Source: Paraburkholderia phenoliruptrix
Lineage (GTDB): Bacteria; Pseudomonadota; Gammaproteobacteria; Burkholderiales; Burkholderiaceae
Reading direction: 5' to 3'
Length of the DNA: 64,000 nt
Assembly: GCF_019511605.1 (NCBI RefSeq)
Contig: NZ_JAEUAV010000005.1
Span: forward strand, 186,001 to 250,000
Notes under the pieces: generated by a model
Database searches by the model: none
What the model was told of the DNA's origin: nothing
The model's input: the letters and a program-made list of their open reading frames with translations, nothing else
Shown here: positions 18,686 through 27,158 of the stretch, one piece after another
Layout of the letters: each line of letters begins with the position of its first letter
Position numbering within the stretch: the stretch's first letter is position 1
Made by a program: the position numbers and the translations under genes

Positions 18686-19012
18686 TCAGAACGGCAGTTT
18701 GAAGCCCGGCGGAAGCGGCAGGCCCGAGGTCATGCCGCCCATCTTTTCCTGAGCGGTGGCTTCGGCCTTGCGCACGGCGTCGTTGAATGCAGCGGCGACC
18801 AGGTCTTCCAGCATGTCCTTGTCGTCGGCAAGCAGGCTCGGGTCGATCGACACGCGGCGCACGTCGTTCTTGCAGGTCATCGTCACTTTGACGAGGCCCG
18901 CGCCCGACTGCCCTTCGACTTCGATCTGAGCAAGCTGCTCCTGCATCTTCTTCATGTTTTCCTGCATCTGCTGGGCCTGTTTCATCAGCCCGGCGAGTTG
19001 ACCTTTCATCAT
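18686..19012 (-). CDS. YbaB/EbfC family nucleoid-associated protein
   Basis: Small DNA-binding protein that forms dimers and coats nucleoid DNA. The 108-residue length is typical. It starts [20 protein letters not shown], a Met/Gln-rich amphipathic helix characteristic of the family, and contains [25 protein letters not shown]. An excellent AAGGAG site lies 8 bases before the ATG at 19012. It follows dnaX by 79 bases in the conserved dnaX-ybaB-recR arrangement. Confidence 0.95.
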   Translation of the reverse strand: MMKGQLAGLMKQAQQMQENMKKMQEQLAQIEVEGQSGAGLVKVTMTCKNDVRRVSIDPSLLADDKDMLEDLVAAAFNDAVRKAEATAQEKMGGMTSGLPLPPGFKLPF

Positions 19013-19091
19013 GGAAATGCTCCTTCTTGATAGCGTGAAATTCGTGAAATGCGCGCGCTGTCAGTGTATTTGCAGGGCGACGCGCGGCGAA

Positions 19092-21998
19092 TCAGTGAAC
19101 CGGGGACGCGCCGTTCGCGCCGGCGTCCGGAGTAATCGGGCGAATCGAGCCCGGCACGATGCTCGCGCCGAATTCGCGAATCAGCGACTGCACGAACGGA
19201 TCGGCGCTGAGCTCGCGCTCCGCTTCCTGCTGGCGTTGCGCGCGCAGCGCGGCGTCGCGGGCAGCCGCGGTGCGGCGCGCCGGGCCGACTTCGACCACCA
19301 CGTCGACGTTCTGGCCGAGCTTTTCGGCGAGCGCCGCCTTGAGCTTCGCAACCTGCGAGCTCTCCGCGTACTGCGGCACCGGCACGTTAAGCTTCAGCGT
19401 CTTGCCTTCGAGTGCCATGAGCTCGCTGTTGAACGCGAGCTGATACGAGATGCCCTTGAGCGGCAGATCGACCGCGAGCGCCGGCCAGTCGCCCGCGAAG
19501 CCGAGCGGATCGAGCGGCACGGCGGGCGGCAGCGGACGCTGATCGACGACGGGCGCGGGCGCGGCAGCGGCCGGCGCGTTGACGCGGACATCGTCCGGGC
19601 CGGTGTCGAACACCGGCATGTAGTTGTCGTCCGGCGGACCGTAATAACCGTCGTCCGATGCGGAGAGCGGCATGTAGTCGTCGGGCGGCATGTCGTCCCA
19701 CGGAGGCACCGGCGAGCCGCTTTGCCGCACGTCGTTCCGGGGCGCTGATTGTGCCGATTGCGTTGATTGTGCCGATTGCGCGGACTGCACCGATTGCGTT
19801 GATTGTGCCGATTGCGCGGATTGCACCGATTGCGCGGACTGTGCCGGTGCGCGCCCCGCCGCCGCGGCTTGCGCTGAGGCCTCGCGCTGCGCGCCAGGGG
19901 TCGGCACGGGAACCACCACGCGCGGCCCGGCCGGCTTGGCCGCCGGAGCCGCCACGGCGGACGCGGCAGGCCGAGCGCTGGCGCCAGCGCCTGCACGGCC
20001 ACGATCAGAAGACACTTTGAGGCCGGCGCTGCGCAACACGTCGAGTGCGGCGCTGGCGCCGCCCGCGCGGCGCGGCGCTGGCGCCTGCGAAGCGGCCGCT
20101 TCCTGGTTCGCGCCTGGCGAGCCGGCGGCTTCGCTCACGCGCGCCGAGGCTGCAGCGGCCGGTGCGCTCAAGCTGGCCGGCGGCGCGTCATCGGGCGCCG
20201 TTGCAATGATCGACGCAGGATCGGACGCAGCAGTAGCCTGGTGTTCCAGCACGGCACCCGGCGCGGGTGCGGCTGGGATTGCCGAAGGCAGCGTGTCGGC
20301 CGGCGCGCTCGCTGTTGCGTTTGCTGTTGCGGCCGGCGCATCGGCGGGAACGGGAGACGCTGCCGCATCAGCCGGCGCGTCCTCCCACGGCGCGAGAGCT
20401 GACGCCGCAGCGGCCGGGGCAACCGCGGACGTCTCATTGGATGGCGCCGGCTCCTGTCGGTCCGCCGGCGACTGCATCGCACGGGCATTCGCGGCAGCCG
20501 ACGCAACGCCAGGCCCGCTCGCCTGAGTTGCTTCCCGAGCCGCCGGTTCGTGAGTCGGGCCTTCAGCGACTTGTCCCGCTACTGCTTGCGCTGCCGGCTT
20601 CGCGTTGCGCTCAACGGCTGGCAGCGAATCGCCGCCGCCATGCGACTCGCCGATAGCAGCGGTCTCACCTGACGCTGCAGCGTCATTATTTCTCGCATCG
20701 CGCCCCCGCGACACCGCGGCAACGGGCTCGGCCGAAGCGGGCCGGGTTGGCGCGACAGACGTCTGGAAAGCAGAAGCCCCCGAAGCATCGGCAGACAGGG
20801 CCGACGACCGTTGCTGCGCGGCCACCGCAGGCGCGCCCGCCGGCCTTGTGCCGCTCGCGGCCGCCTGAGCGGCTTGCCGGCCGGAGCCGGTTGCGCCGCC
20901 ACCGCCGCCCGTTGGAGCCGGCTCGAATGCCAGCATGCGCAGCAGCGTCATCGTGAAGCCGGCGTATTCGTCGGGCGCGAGACCCAGTTCGCTGCGCCCG
21001 ATGGTCGCGATCTGATAGAACAACTGCACCTGCTCGGCGCTGAGGGTGTCCGCGAAGCGGCGCAGATCGCCGGCCTCCGGCCACTCGTCGAGCACCGACG
21101 ACGGCGCGAACTGCGCCCACGCAACGCGATGCAGCAGGCTCGCCAGATCTTGCAGCGCGGTGGAAAACGACAGACTGCGCAGCGCCATTTCGTCGGCAAT
21201 GGCGAGCACCGCGGCACCGTCGCCTTGCGCGAGCGCGTCGAGCAGGCGGATCAGGTAGCTCTGGTCGAGCGCGCCGAGCATGCCGCGCACCGCCTCTTCA
21301 TTGACCTGATTGGCGGAATAGGCGATAGCCTGGTCGGTCAGCGACAGCGCATCGCGCATCGAACCGTCTGCGGCACGCGCGAGCAGGCGCAGCGCCTGTG
21401 CCTCGTACGGCACCTTCTCCTCGCCGAGAATATGCTCCAGGTGCGAGACGATATGACCGGCCGGCATCTGCTTCAGATTGAATTGCAGACAGCGCGACAG
21501 CACCGTGACGGGAATTTTCTGCGGGTCGGTGGTGGCCAGAATGAACTTGACGTGCGGCGGCGGCTCTTCCAGCGTCTTCAACATTGCGTTGAAGGCGTGG
21601 TTCGTGAGCATATGCACTTCGTCGATCATATAGACCTTGAAGCGCGCGTCGACCGGCGCGTACACCGCGCGCTCGAGCAGCGCCGCCATTTCGTCGACAC
21701 CGCGGTTGCTCGCCGCGTCCATTTCGACATAGTCGACAAAGCGCCCTTCGTCGATTTCGCGACACGCGCGGCACACGCCGCACGGCGTTGACGTTACGCC
21801 CGTCTCGCAATTGAGCGCCTTGGAGAAGATGCGCGACAGCGTGGTCTTGCCGACGCCCCGCGTGCCGGTGAACAGATAGGCGTGGTGCAGACGGCCGCCG
21901 TCGAGCGCGTGCGTGAGCGCGCGCACCACGTGCTCCTGTCCGACGAGCGACGCGAAATCCTTCGGCCGCCATTTGCGTGCGAGAACTTGATAGGTCAT
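19092..21998 (-). CDS. dnaX: DNA polymerase III subunits gamma and tau
   Basis: Clamp-loader ATPase and replisome organiser, 968 residues against 643 in E. coli. The first 370 residues are the AAA+ clamp-loader domains: GTRGVGKTTLSRIF (Walker A), the zinc ligands CGVCRACREI, DEVHMLTNHAFNAMLK (Walker B) and ATTDPQKIPVTVLSRC (sensor 1). A linker of about 450 residues rich in Ala, Pro, Ser and Gln follows, including eleven consecutive Gln-Ser-X triplets. The C-terminal tau domain, which would contact the polymerase, runs from about LDPLGFAGDWPALAVDL. No A-rich slippery site for a gamma-producing frameshift is visible. The ATG at 21998 lacks a ribosome site. Confidence 0.96.
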   Translation of the reverse strand: MTYQVLARKWRPKDFASLVGQEHVVRALTHALDGGRLHHAYLFTGTRGVGKTTLSRIFSKALNCETGVTSTPCGVCRACREIDEGRFVDYVEMDAASNRGVDEMAALLERAVYAPVDARFKVYMIDEVHMLTNHAFNAMLKTLEEPPPHVKFILATTDPQKIPVTVLSRCLQFNLKQMPAGHIVSHLEHILGEEKVPYEAQALRLLARAADGSMRDALSLTDQAIAYSANQVNEEAVRGMLGALDQSYLIRLLDALAQGDGAAVLAIADEMALRSLSFSTALQDLASLLHRVAWAQFAPSSVLDEWPEAGDLRRFADTLSAEQVQLFYQIATIGRSELGLAPDEYAGFTMTLLRMLAFEPAPTGGGGGATGSGRQAAQAAASGTRPAGAPAVAAQQRSSALSADASGASAFQTSVAPTRPASAEPVAAVSRGRDARNNDAAASGETAAIGESHGGGDSLPAVERNAKPAAQAVAGQVAEGPTHEPAAREATQASGPGVASAAANARAMQSPADRQEPAPSNETSAVAPAAAASALAPWEDAPADAAASPVPADAPAATANATASAPADTLPSAIPAAPAPGAVLEHQATAASDPASIIATAPDDAPPASLSAPAAAASARVSEAAGSPGANQEAAASQAPAPRRAGGASAALDVLRSAGLKVSSDRGRAGAGASARPAASAVAAPAAKPAGPRVVVPVPTPGAQREASAQAAAAGRAPAQSAQSVQSAQSAQSTQSVQSAQSAQSTQSAQSAPRNDVRQSGSPVPPWDDMPPDDYMPLSASDDGYYGPPDDNYMPVFDTGPDDVRVNAPAAAAPAPVVDQRPLPPAVPLDPLGFAGDWPALAVDLPLKGISYQLAFNSELMALEGKTLKLNVPVPQYAESSQVAKLKAALAEKLGQNVDVVVEVGPARRTAAARDAALRAQRQQEAERELSADPFVQSLIREFGASIVPGSIRPITPDAGANGASPVH
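19747..19845 (-). repeat. In-frame 9-bp tandem repeat in the dnaX tau linker
   Basis: Eleven consecutive 9-bp units of the form GAYTGnnnn (plus strand) encode Gln-Ser-Ala/Val/Thr triplets. Units 2-5 and 6-9 form a higher-order 36-bp near-duplication, showing at least two rounds of expansion. The frame is preserved. Confidence 0.95.
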
Positions 21999-22004
21999 CC
22001 GGAA

Positions 22005-22013
22005 ATTGTATCA
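22005..22013 (-). promoter_or_regulatory. Candidate extended -10 (TGaTACAAT) for a leaderless dnaX mRNA
   Basis: On the minus strand TGATACAAT (22013-22005) is separated from the dnaX ATG by the six bases TTCCGG. The predicted transcription start falls at the A of the start codon. No Shine-Dalgarno sequence is present and the -35 is poor, consistent with an extended -10 promoter. Confidence 0.5.
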
Positions 22014-22396
22014 GTAACAATGCCGTGCAAAACCGATTCGGTGGGCCGCCTGCACGGCGCCGCCCGCCGATTGATAACGGCTAATGGACCAATAGAAAAA
22101 TATTGTGCAGCCACGCTCGCAGGTAGCGCTGGCGGCCTAAGGTCAATAGCGCGCGCGGGCTTGCACGCAACACTTGCGAGGGTGAGCCACTCGCGCTCAG
22201 GCACAGCCCAATTGGACGCCGCAAAGCCACGCAGCATGACAAACCGGTATCTAAAGAGATGCGGAGAGCGCGCTCTCACCAGACTCAAGACAAACTTGGG
22301 AACAGCGGGGAAAACAGCGGGGACAACAGCAGGAAAAACAGCAGGAAAAACAGCAGGAAGAAAACTGAACGAGCAGAACAAACAGAAAGGAGGAAG
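22014..22396. other. Spacer between ffs and dnaX
   Basis: About 380 bases with no gene that I can support. The part next to ffs (22302-22361) is a 12-bp tandem repeat reported separately. No good terminator hairpin is seen directly after ffs. Confidence 0.6.
22302..22361. repeat. 12-bp tandem repeat downstream of ffs
   Basis: Five copies of a 12-bp unit: ACAGCGGGGAAA, ACAGCGGGGACA, ACAGCAGGAAAA twice, then ACAGCAGGAAGA. It starts about 36 bases beyond the 3' end of ffs and is A/G-rich on plus, so a transcript of the minus strand would be C/U-rich here. Confidence 0.95.
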
Positions 22397-22397
22397 G

Positions 22398-22496
22398 TGA
22401 CGAGCCTGACCCTCGGCACTGGTGGAAAACGGCTGTGGCTGCTTCGTTCCCGACCTGACCAGGTTGACCATCCCTCCATGCGAGGAGGCCCGTCAC
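22398..22496 (-). ncRNA. ffs: Signal recognition particle 4.5S RNA
   Basis: The minus strand contains GGTCAGGTCGGGAACGAAGC followed by AGCC, the conserved bacterial SRP domain IV (the GGAA-type tetraloop with the asymmetric and symmetric loops bound by Ffh). The two ends, GTGACG at 22496-22491 and CGTCAC at 22403-22398, pair to close a single long hairpin of about 99 nt, matching the small SRP RNA of proteobacteria. It lies upstream of dnaX on the same strand, as in related genomes. Confidence 0.93.
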
Positions 22497-22501
22497 GAAA
22501 C

Positions 22502-22510
22502 ATTCTATCA
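22502..22510 (-). promoter_or_regulatory. Extended -10 promoter (TGaTAGAAT) of ffs
   Basis: TGATAGAAT on the minus strand (22510-22502) ends 5 bases before the G at 22496 that begins the SRP RNA, the expected distance to a transcription start. No good -35 hexamer is present at 17 bases, which fits an extended -10 promoter. Confidence 0.65.
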
Positions 22511-22961
22511 TTGCCGCGCCGGTTGCGCGACTGTTAATGCGAGCAAAGCGACTGGCGCGATGTGAAGCGTGCGCGCAACCGCGAAGCGCCTCTTTTCGCG
22601 ACGCGCGCGTTGCGCGCTCTACAGTCTCTCTTGAGTTCCTGCGCCGCGCCTCCAGATAGGCTACGTCGCAGTTAATGAAACACGGTGGCAGTTCCGCGGC
22701 AGTCATCGGCAGCTATAGGTCCCACCGGGCCGCACTGCCCCTGACGGCTACTATCGCCCCCGGCAACGGATAGCGAATTAAGCTAAACTGCCGTACGGAT
22801 GACCCGCAAGCGCGAGCCTTCCGCGTATTCGCGAATAGTCTCAGGCTTTTCGCGCAGAAGCGGCGAGGCTCCGGATGCGGCTAAGCGAACGGAAGTTTTC
22901 CTGATTTTTGACATATCGTGGCGAGCAATTCAGGCGGGCCTCGAACCGATAGAGGTATTCA
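22511..22961. other. Intergenic region between ffs and trxA
   Basis: About 450 bases separating the divergent ffs and trxA genes. I see no gene-like frame. A -10-like TAAACT lies near 22783 and could serve trxA, but I cannot pair it with a convincing -35. Confidence 0.55.
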
Positions 22962-23288
22962 ATGAGCGAACAGATCAAGCATATTAGCGACGCATCCTTC
23001 GAACAGGACGTCGTGAAATCCGATAAACCCGTGCTGCTCGACTTCTGGGCTGAATGGTGCGGTCCGTGCAAGATGATCGCGCCGATCCTCGACGAGGTCG
23101 CGAAGGATTACGCCGATCGCCTGCAGATCGCCAAGATCAACGTCGACGAACATCAGTCCACGCCGGTGAAGTTCGGCGTGCGCGGCATCCCCACGCTGAT
23201 CCTCTTCAAGAACGGCGCGGTCGCCGCACAAAAGGTCGGCGCATTGTCGAAGTCGCAACTCACCGCATTCCTCGACGGCAACCTGTAA
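22962..23288 (+). CDS. trxA: Thioredoxin 1
   Basis: Cytosolic protein-disulfide reductant, 108 residues, standard length. The active site WCGPC has Cys33 and Cys36; the cis-Pro is in GIPTLILF, and the buried Asp in [11 protein letters not shown]. An AGAGG ribosome site precedes the ATG at 22962. It lies directly upstream of rho, a pairing also found in E. coli and other proteobacteria. Confidence 0.97.
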   Translation: MSEQIKHISDASFEQDVVKSDKPVLLDFWAEWCGPCKMIAPILDEVAKDYADRLQIAKINVDEHQSTPVKFGVRGIPTLILFKNGAVAAQKVGALSKSQLTAFLDGNL

Positions 23289-23438
23289 AGCGTTTGAGCG
23301 GGCGCACTGCGTGGTCTGACCGGACCCGCTCGCGCCCGCTTCTCACCGCGCTGTCGCCTTCTCTTCTGTTGTCAGCCGGCAACGTTTCTTCTCACAAAGA
23401 TGCCGTGCCGGCGCACTGGCGGAAACTGGCGTGTGCTA

Positions 23439-23447
23439 TGCTAGAAT
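23439..23447 (+). promoter_or_regulatory. Candidate extended -10 promoter (TGcTAGAAT) for rho
   Basis: TGCTAGAAT at 23439-23447 lies about 100 bases before the rho ATG, leaving a leader of about 90 bases. The -35 region is poor. In other bacteria the rho leader is used for Rho autoregulation; I infer but cannot show that here. Confidence 0.5.
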
Positions 23448-23545
23448 CCGCAAAACGTCGAAAAGACGTGTAAGTCCTTGAGCGGTTCCGCTCACTTCTC
23501 CTCCCAGATTTCATTTCGTCGCACCTTCTCCTGCGGGTTCTCCGT

Positions 23546-24814
23546 ATGCATTTATCCGAGCTTAAGACTCTGCACGTGTCCGAATTGATCGAGATGGCCA
23601 ATGGCCTCGAGATCGAAAGTGCGAACCGCCTGCGCAAGCAGGAATTGATGTTCGCCATTCTAAAAAAACGAGCCAAATCGGGCGATACGATCTTCGGCGA
23701 CGGCACGCTCGAAGTGCTGCCGGACGGCTTCGGCTTCCTGCGCTCACCGGAAACCTCTTACCTCGCCAGCACGGACGACATCTACATCAGTCCGTCGCAA
23801 ATCCGCCGCTTCAACCTGCATACGGGCGACACGATCGAAGGCGAAGTGCGCACGCCGAAAGACGGCGAACGCTATTTCGCGCTGGTGAAGGTGGACAAGG
23901 TCAACGGCCAGCCGCCGGAGGCCTCGAAGCACAAGATCATGTTCGAAAACCTGACGCCGCTGCACCCGAACAAGGTGCTGCTGCTCGAACGTGAAATGCG
24001 TGGCGAAGAAAACGTGACGGGCCGCATCATCGACATGATCGCGCCTATCGGCAAGGGTCAGCGCGGTCTGCTCGTGGCCTCGCCCAAGTCCGGCAAGACC
24101 GTGATGCTTCAGCACATCGCGCACGCCATCAAGCAGAATCATCCGGACGTCGTGCTGTTTGTGCTGCTGATCGACGAGCGCCCGGAAGAAGTGACGGAAA
24201 TGCAGCGTTCGGTGGCCGGCGAAGTGATCGCCTCGACCTTCGACGAACCGGCCGCGCGTCACGTGCAGGTTGCCGAAATGGTGATCGAAAAAGCCAAGCG
24301 CCTCGTCGAAATGAAAAACGACGTGGTGATCCTGCTCGACTCGATTACGCGTCTCGCGCGTGCGTACAACACGGTGGTGCCGGCTTCGGGCAAGGTGCTG
24401 ACGGGCGGTGTGGACGCGAACGCGCTGCAACGTCCGAAGCGCTTCTTCGGCGCGGCGCGCAATATCGAGGAAGGCGGCTCGCTCACCATCATCGGCACGG
24501 CGCTGATCGAAACCGGCAGCCGCATGGACGACGTGATCTACGAAGAGTTCAAGGGCACGGGCAATATGGAAGTGCACCTGGAGCGCCGTCTCGCCGAGAA
24601 GCGCGTGTATCCGTCCATCAACCTGAACAAGTCCGGCACGCGGCGCGAAGAACTGCTGATCAAGCCCGAGGTGCTGCAGAAGATCTGGGTGCTGCGCAAG
24701 TTCATTCACGACATGGACGAAGTCGAGTCGATGGAATTCCTGCTCGACAAGATCCGCCAGACCAAGAGCAACTCCGAATTTTTCGACATGATGCGGCGCG
24801 GCGGCGGCAGCTAA
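23546..24814 (+). CDS. rho: Transcription termination factor Rho
   Basis: Hexameric RNA-dependent ATPase that ends transcription. The 422-residue length equals the compact Rho type without an N-terminal insertion. The OB-fold RNA-binding domain has [19 protein letters not shown] and [14 protein letters not shown]. The P-loop is [11 protein letters not shown], Walker B is [16 protein letters not shown], and the Q-loop is around [20 protein letters not shown] strong intrinsic terminator follows 29 bases after the stop. Confidence 0.98.
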   Translation: MHLSELKTLHVSELIEMANGLEIESANRLRKQELMFAILKKRAKSGDTIFGDGTLEVLPDGFGFLRSPETSYLASTDDIYISPSQIRRFNLHTGDTIEGEVRTPKDGERYFALVKVDKVNGQPPEASKHKIMFENLTPLHPNKVLLLEREMRGEENVTGRIIDMIAPIGKGQRGLLVASPKSGKTVMLQHIAHAIKQNHPDVVLFVLLIDERPEEVTEMQRSVAGEVIASTFDEPAARHVQVAEMVIEKAKRLVEMKNDVVILLDSITRLARAYNTVVPASGKVLTGGVDANALQRPKRFFGAARNIEEGGSLTIIGTALIETGSRMDDVIYEEFKGTGNMEVHLERRLAEKRVYPSINLNKSGTRREELLIKPEVLQKIWVLRKFIHDMDEVESMEFLLDKIRQTKSNSEFFDMMRRGGGS

Positions 24815-24842
24815 GCCGCGCGTCAGGCAACATCGCACCCGC

Positions 24843-24874
24843 AAACCGCTCGTTGCCGACGAGCGGTTTTTTTT
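24843..24874 (+). terminator. Intrinsic terminator after rho
   Basis: AAACCGCTCGT (24843-24853) pairs perfectly with ACGAGCGGTTT (24859-24869) around a 5-base loop, with an eight-T tract at 24867-24874. Confidence 0.95.
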
Positions 24875-25002
24875 CGTGCAGTGGGTTTGGCGTGTCCGGC
24901 AGGCTAAAGCCGATTTACTGAAAGCGTCGGCAATGATGTACGTGAGCGCATAGGTCGGAGTACGAACAAATGCTCGCCTGCTCGCTTTGCATGTCAACGC
25001 AC

Positions 25003-25633
25003 ATGACAACCAACTCACCTGCCCTCCTCACCGTACCGGAGGTCGCAGGGCGCCTCGGCGCGACGGTGCGCACATTGAAAGTATTACGAGGAGCGCGGAC
25101 TCGTGTCGACCACGCGCGCAACGAAGGCCACTATCGCCTTTACGACGAAAGAGACTTGCTGCGCTTCGGACGCATTTTGCGTTTGCAGTCGCAGGGCTTT
25201 CCCTGCATGGCATCATGCGGGATGCTGAAGCGGCCCATGGAAAACGGTCAACGGCAAGCGGCGTGTTTCGACCGGATCGCTACAGCAGATTCACGACGCG
25301 ATCGCCGAACAGGCCGCTGCGCTCGACACACGCATTCAGGCCATGCGCCGCGAGTTGCGGGAAGCGCAAAAGTTACGCGAGCAATTGCGTCCGGATCTCG
25401 ACTATCTGAAGCGCCGCTTTGCGGGCGAGAATGCGGACGCGTTGCTCGAACAGAGCAGCCGCGCGCCTGCGAGAAACAGTAAAGCGTGTAACAGCAGGAG
25501 CACCGTTAAGCCAGGCAAAAGCCGCGCGAAAGACCTGACCGGTTCTCGCAGTGCGCTGGACGGCTTCTATTCCCTGTTCGGCATCGCGACACGCGACGGA
25601 ATTTTCGCCGCCTGGCAAACACAGATCGACTAA
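25003..25633 (+). pseudogene. MerR-family regulator disrupted by several single-base frameshifts
   Basis: Pieces of one MerR protein lie in three frames. The helix-turn-helix (LLTVPEVAGRLGATVRTLK) is in frame from ATG 25003. The expected YYEERGLVSTTR is one base out of frame after 25080; GHYRLYDERDLLRFGRIL returns to the first frame near 25117. SLHGIMR is shifted after 25200; MLKRPMENGQ returns at about 25221. From about 25275 a third frame carries the coiled coil (SLQQIHDAIAEQAAALDTRI, LREQLRPDLDYLKRRFAGEN) to a stop at 25633. At least five shifts are needed for a full protein. The gene is either a young pseudogene or a stretch of poor base calling. Confidence 0.82.
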
Positions 25634-25649
25634 TGGTTTTTATCGGCCC

Positions 25650-26483
25650 ATGCTTTCCAAACTGACTCAATGGCTCGGCGCCCGCCGGCGTCAACGCGCA
25701 CGGCGGGACTACGCGATTGGCGACACGCTGTGGCAAGCCACGCTCGACGGCCTGCCGTTTCTCGCGCACCTGGACCCGCCGGACCTCGCGCGTTTGCGCG
25801 AAATGAGCAGCCTGTTCATCGCGCAGAAGGAGTTTTCCACCGCGCACGAGCTGGAACTGACCGACGCGATGACCGTCGCCATCGCAGCGCAAGCCTGCTT
25901 GCCGGTGCTGAACCTGAGCCTTGACCTGTACCGCGGATGGGTCGGCGTGATCGTCTATCCGGGCGAATTCGTGATTCGCAAGACCGTCGAGGACGAAGAC
26001 GGCGTGGTTCACGAAGTCGAGCAGGATGCAAGCGGCGAGGCCTGGGAAGGCGGCCCGGTGATCCTGTCGTGGGAAGACGCGCAGATGACGGACGGCCTCG
26101 ACGCGTACAACGTGGTGATCCACGAATTCGCGCACAAAATCGACATGCTCAACGGCGAGGCGGACGGCCACCCGCCGCTGATCCGCCGCTGGCATGCGCC
26201 GCTCGATGCGAACGCGTGGGCCGACGTGTTCGATTCCGCCTACGACCAGTTCTGCGCCCGCGTCGACGCAGTGCCGCAGCGCCGCTGGACGCGCTTCGAG
26301 CGTGAATCGCTGATCGATCCGTACGCCGCCGATCACCCGTCTGAGTTCTTCGCGGTGTGCAGCGAGGCGCTTTTCGTCAAGCCACGGGCCTTCGAGGCGG
26401 CGTATCCGGAACTGTACCGGCTCCTCGCGCGCTATTACCGTCAGGACCCGGCGCGCGTCGGTCTGAGCTTTGCACCGCTGTAA
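25650..26483 (+). CDS. mtfA: MtfA-family zinc-dependent peptidase (M90)
   Basis: A 277-residue protein of the MtfA family. E. coli MtfA is a cytosolic metalloaminopeptidase that binds the glucose-PTS repressor Mlc; whether that partner exists here is unknown. The zinc motif HEFAH is at residues 158-162 and further conserved stretches are LPVLNLSLDLYRGWVGVIVYP and DPYAADHPSEFFAVCSE, which holds a candidate third ligand Glu. The ATG at 25650 is chosen by family length; no ribosome site is evident. It lies 16 bases after the broken merR gene. Confidence 0.87.
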   Translation: MLSKLTQWLGARRRQRARRDYAIGDTLWQATLDGLPFLAHLDPPDLARLREMSSLFIAQKEFSTAHELELTDAMTVAIAAQACLPVLNLSLDLYRGWVGVIVYPGEFVIRKTVEDEDGVVHEVEQDASGEAWEGGPVILSWEDAQMTDGLDAYNVVIHEFAHKIDMLNGEADGHPPLIRRWHAPLDANAWADVFDSAYDQFCARVDAVPQRRWTRFERESLIDPYAADHPSEFFAVCSEALFVKPRAFEAAYPELYRLLARYYRQDPARVGLSFAPL

Positions 26484-26534
26484 TACCGGAAAAAGGCGCC
26501 ACAGCCGTGAACCGGTCAAAAACCTCCGGAGAAT

Positions 26535-26563
26535 TCGTCAAGCGACTGATTTTCTGGCATAAT
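26535..26563 (+). promoter_or_regulatory. Sigma-70 promoter for rpmE2
   Basis: TCGTCA (26535-26540, four of six matches) and CATAAT (26558-26563) are separated by exactly 17 bases, with a TG one base before the -10 (extended -10). The leader to rpmE2 would be about 90 bases. Confidence 0.65.
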
Positions 26564-26661
26564 CGCGCTTTTCGACCCTAGGCAAGTGGCTCGCGCCAAG
26601 ATGCGGTCCGCGCAACAGCGGCCTCACGCGGGTTGGCTACCGCCAGATTAAAGGAAAGACC

Positions 26662-26928
26662 ATGAAAGAAGGCATTCACCCGGATTACCGCGAAGTCCTG
26701 TTCGTCGACGTGTCGAACGACTTCAAGTTTGTCACGCGCTCCACGATCCAGACGCGTGAAACCGCTGAATACAACGGCAAGACCTACCCGCTCGCCAAGA
26801 TCGAAGTGTCGTCGGAATCGCATCCGTTCTACACGGGTCAGCAAAAGATCATGGACACGGCAGGCCGCGTCGAGAAGTTCCGCAACAAGTTCGGCTCGCG
26901 CGCTACCGGCAAGGCCGCAGCGAAGTAA
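26662..26928 (+). CDS. rpmE2: 50S ribosomal protein L31 type B
   Basis: Large-subunit ribosomal protein, 88 residues. It belongs to the type B (C-minus) form: there is no Cys at all, so it lacks the zinc ligands of type A L31. Family signatures are [18 protein letters not shown] and [28 protein letters not shown] precedes the ATG at 26662. It has its own promoter and terminator. In bacteria with both forms, type B is often induced in zinc shortage; no Zur site is obvious here. Confidence 0.96.
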   Translation: MKEGIHPDYREVLFVDVSNDFKFVTRSTIQTRETAEYNGKTYPLAKIEVSSESHPFYTGQQKIMDTAGRVEKFRNKFGSRATGKAAAK

Positions 26929-26981
26929 TACGCCTGAACAACGCTTCGCCAGCTCCGGCCGGCAGCGATGCAGCAAAAACG

Positions 26982-27007
26982 AAGGGCAGCGTAAGCTGCC
27001 CTTTTTT
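26982..27007 (+). terminator. Intrinsic terminator after rpmE2
   Basis: AAGGGCAGC (26982-26990) pairs with GCTGCCCTT (26995-27003) around a GTAA loop, followed by a T-run to 27007. Confidence 0.94.
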
Positions 27008-27147
27008 GTCCCCTGCGGGCCCGCAGCCGCGCTCCTCTGCTGCGCCGGCGCGAGGCTTGCGCAGCGGGCGCGCGCTACGGGTTGTTACGGCGCCCCCGAC
27101 GCCGTTGCGCGCCGTTACCGGTCGTGACGCGCACACTGCGCGCCGAC

Positions 27148-27153
27148 TACAAT
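27148..27153 (+). promoter_or_regulatory. Candidate -10 element (TACAAT) before a 25-codon ORF and the PMT gene
   Basis: TACAAT at 27148-27153 is followed after the five bases GCCGG by an ATG at 27159, the same layout as upstream of surE and dnaX. The -35 is weak. Confidence 0.45.
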
Positions 27154-27158
27154 GCCGG

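Noticed and set aside
20880..20960. Programmed -1 frameshift site in dnaX to make the gamma subunit
   Set aside because: No A-rich slippery heptamer is present where the clamp-loader domain ends; the region is GC-rich Gly/Ala/Ser coding sequence.
22259..22537. Possible small protein from the repeat region beside ffs
   Set aside because: The frame is produced by the 12-bp repeat (period divisible by three) and runs into the SRP RNA gene; it has no ribosome site.
23297..23340. Inverted repeat AGCGGGCGC/GCGCCCGCT after trxA as a terminator
   Set aside because: The arms pair perfectly, but the loop is 26 bases and no T-run follows.
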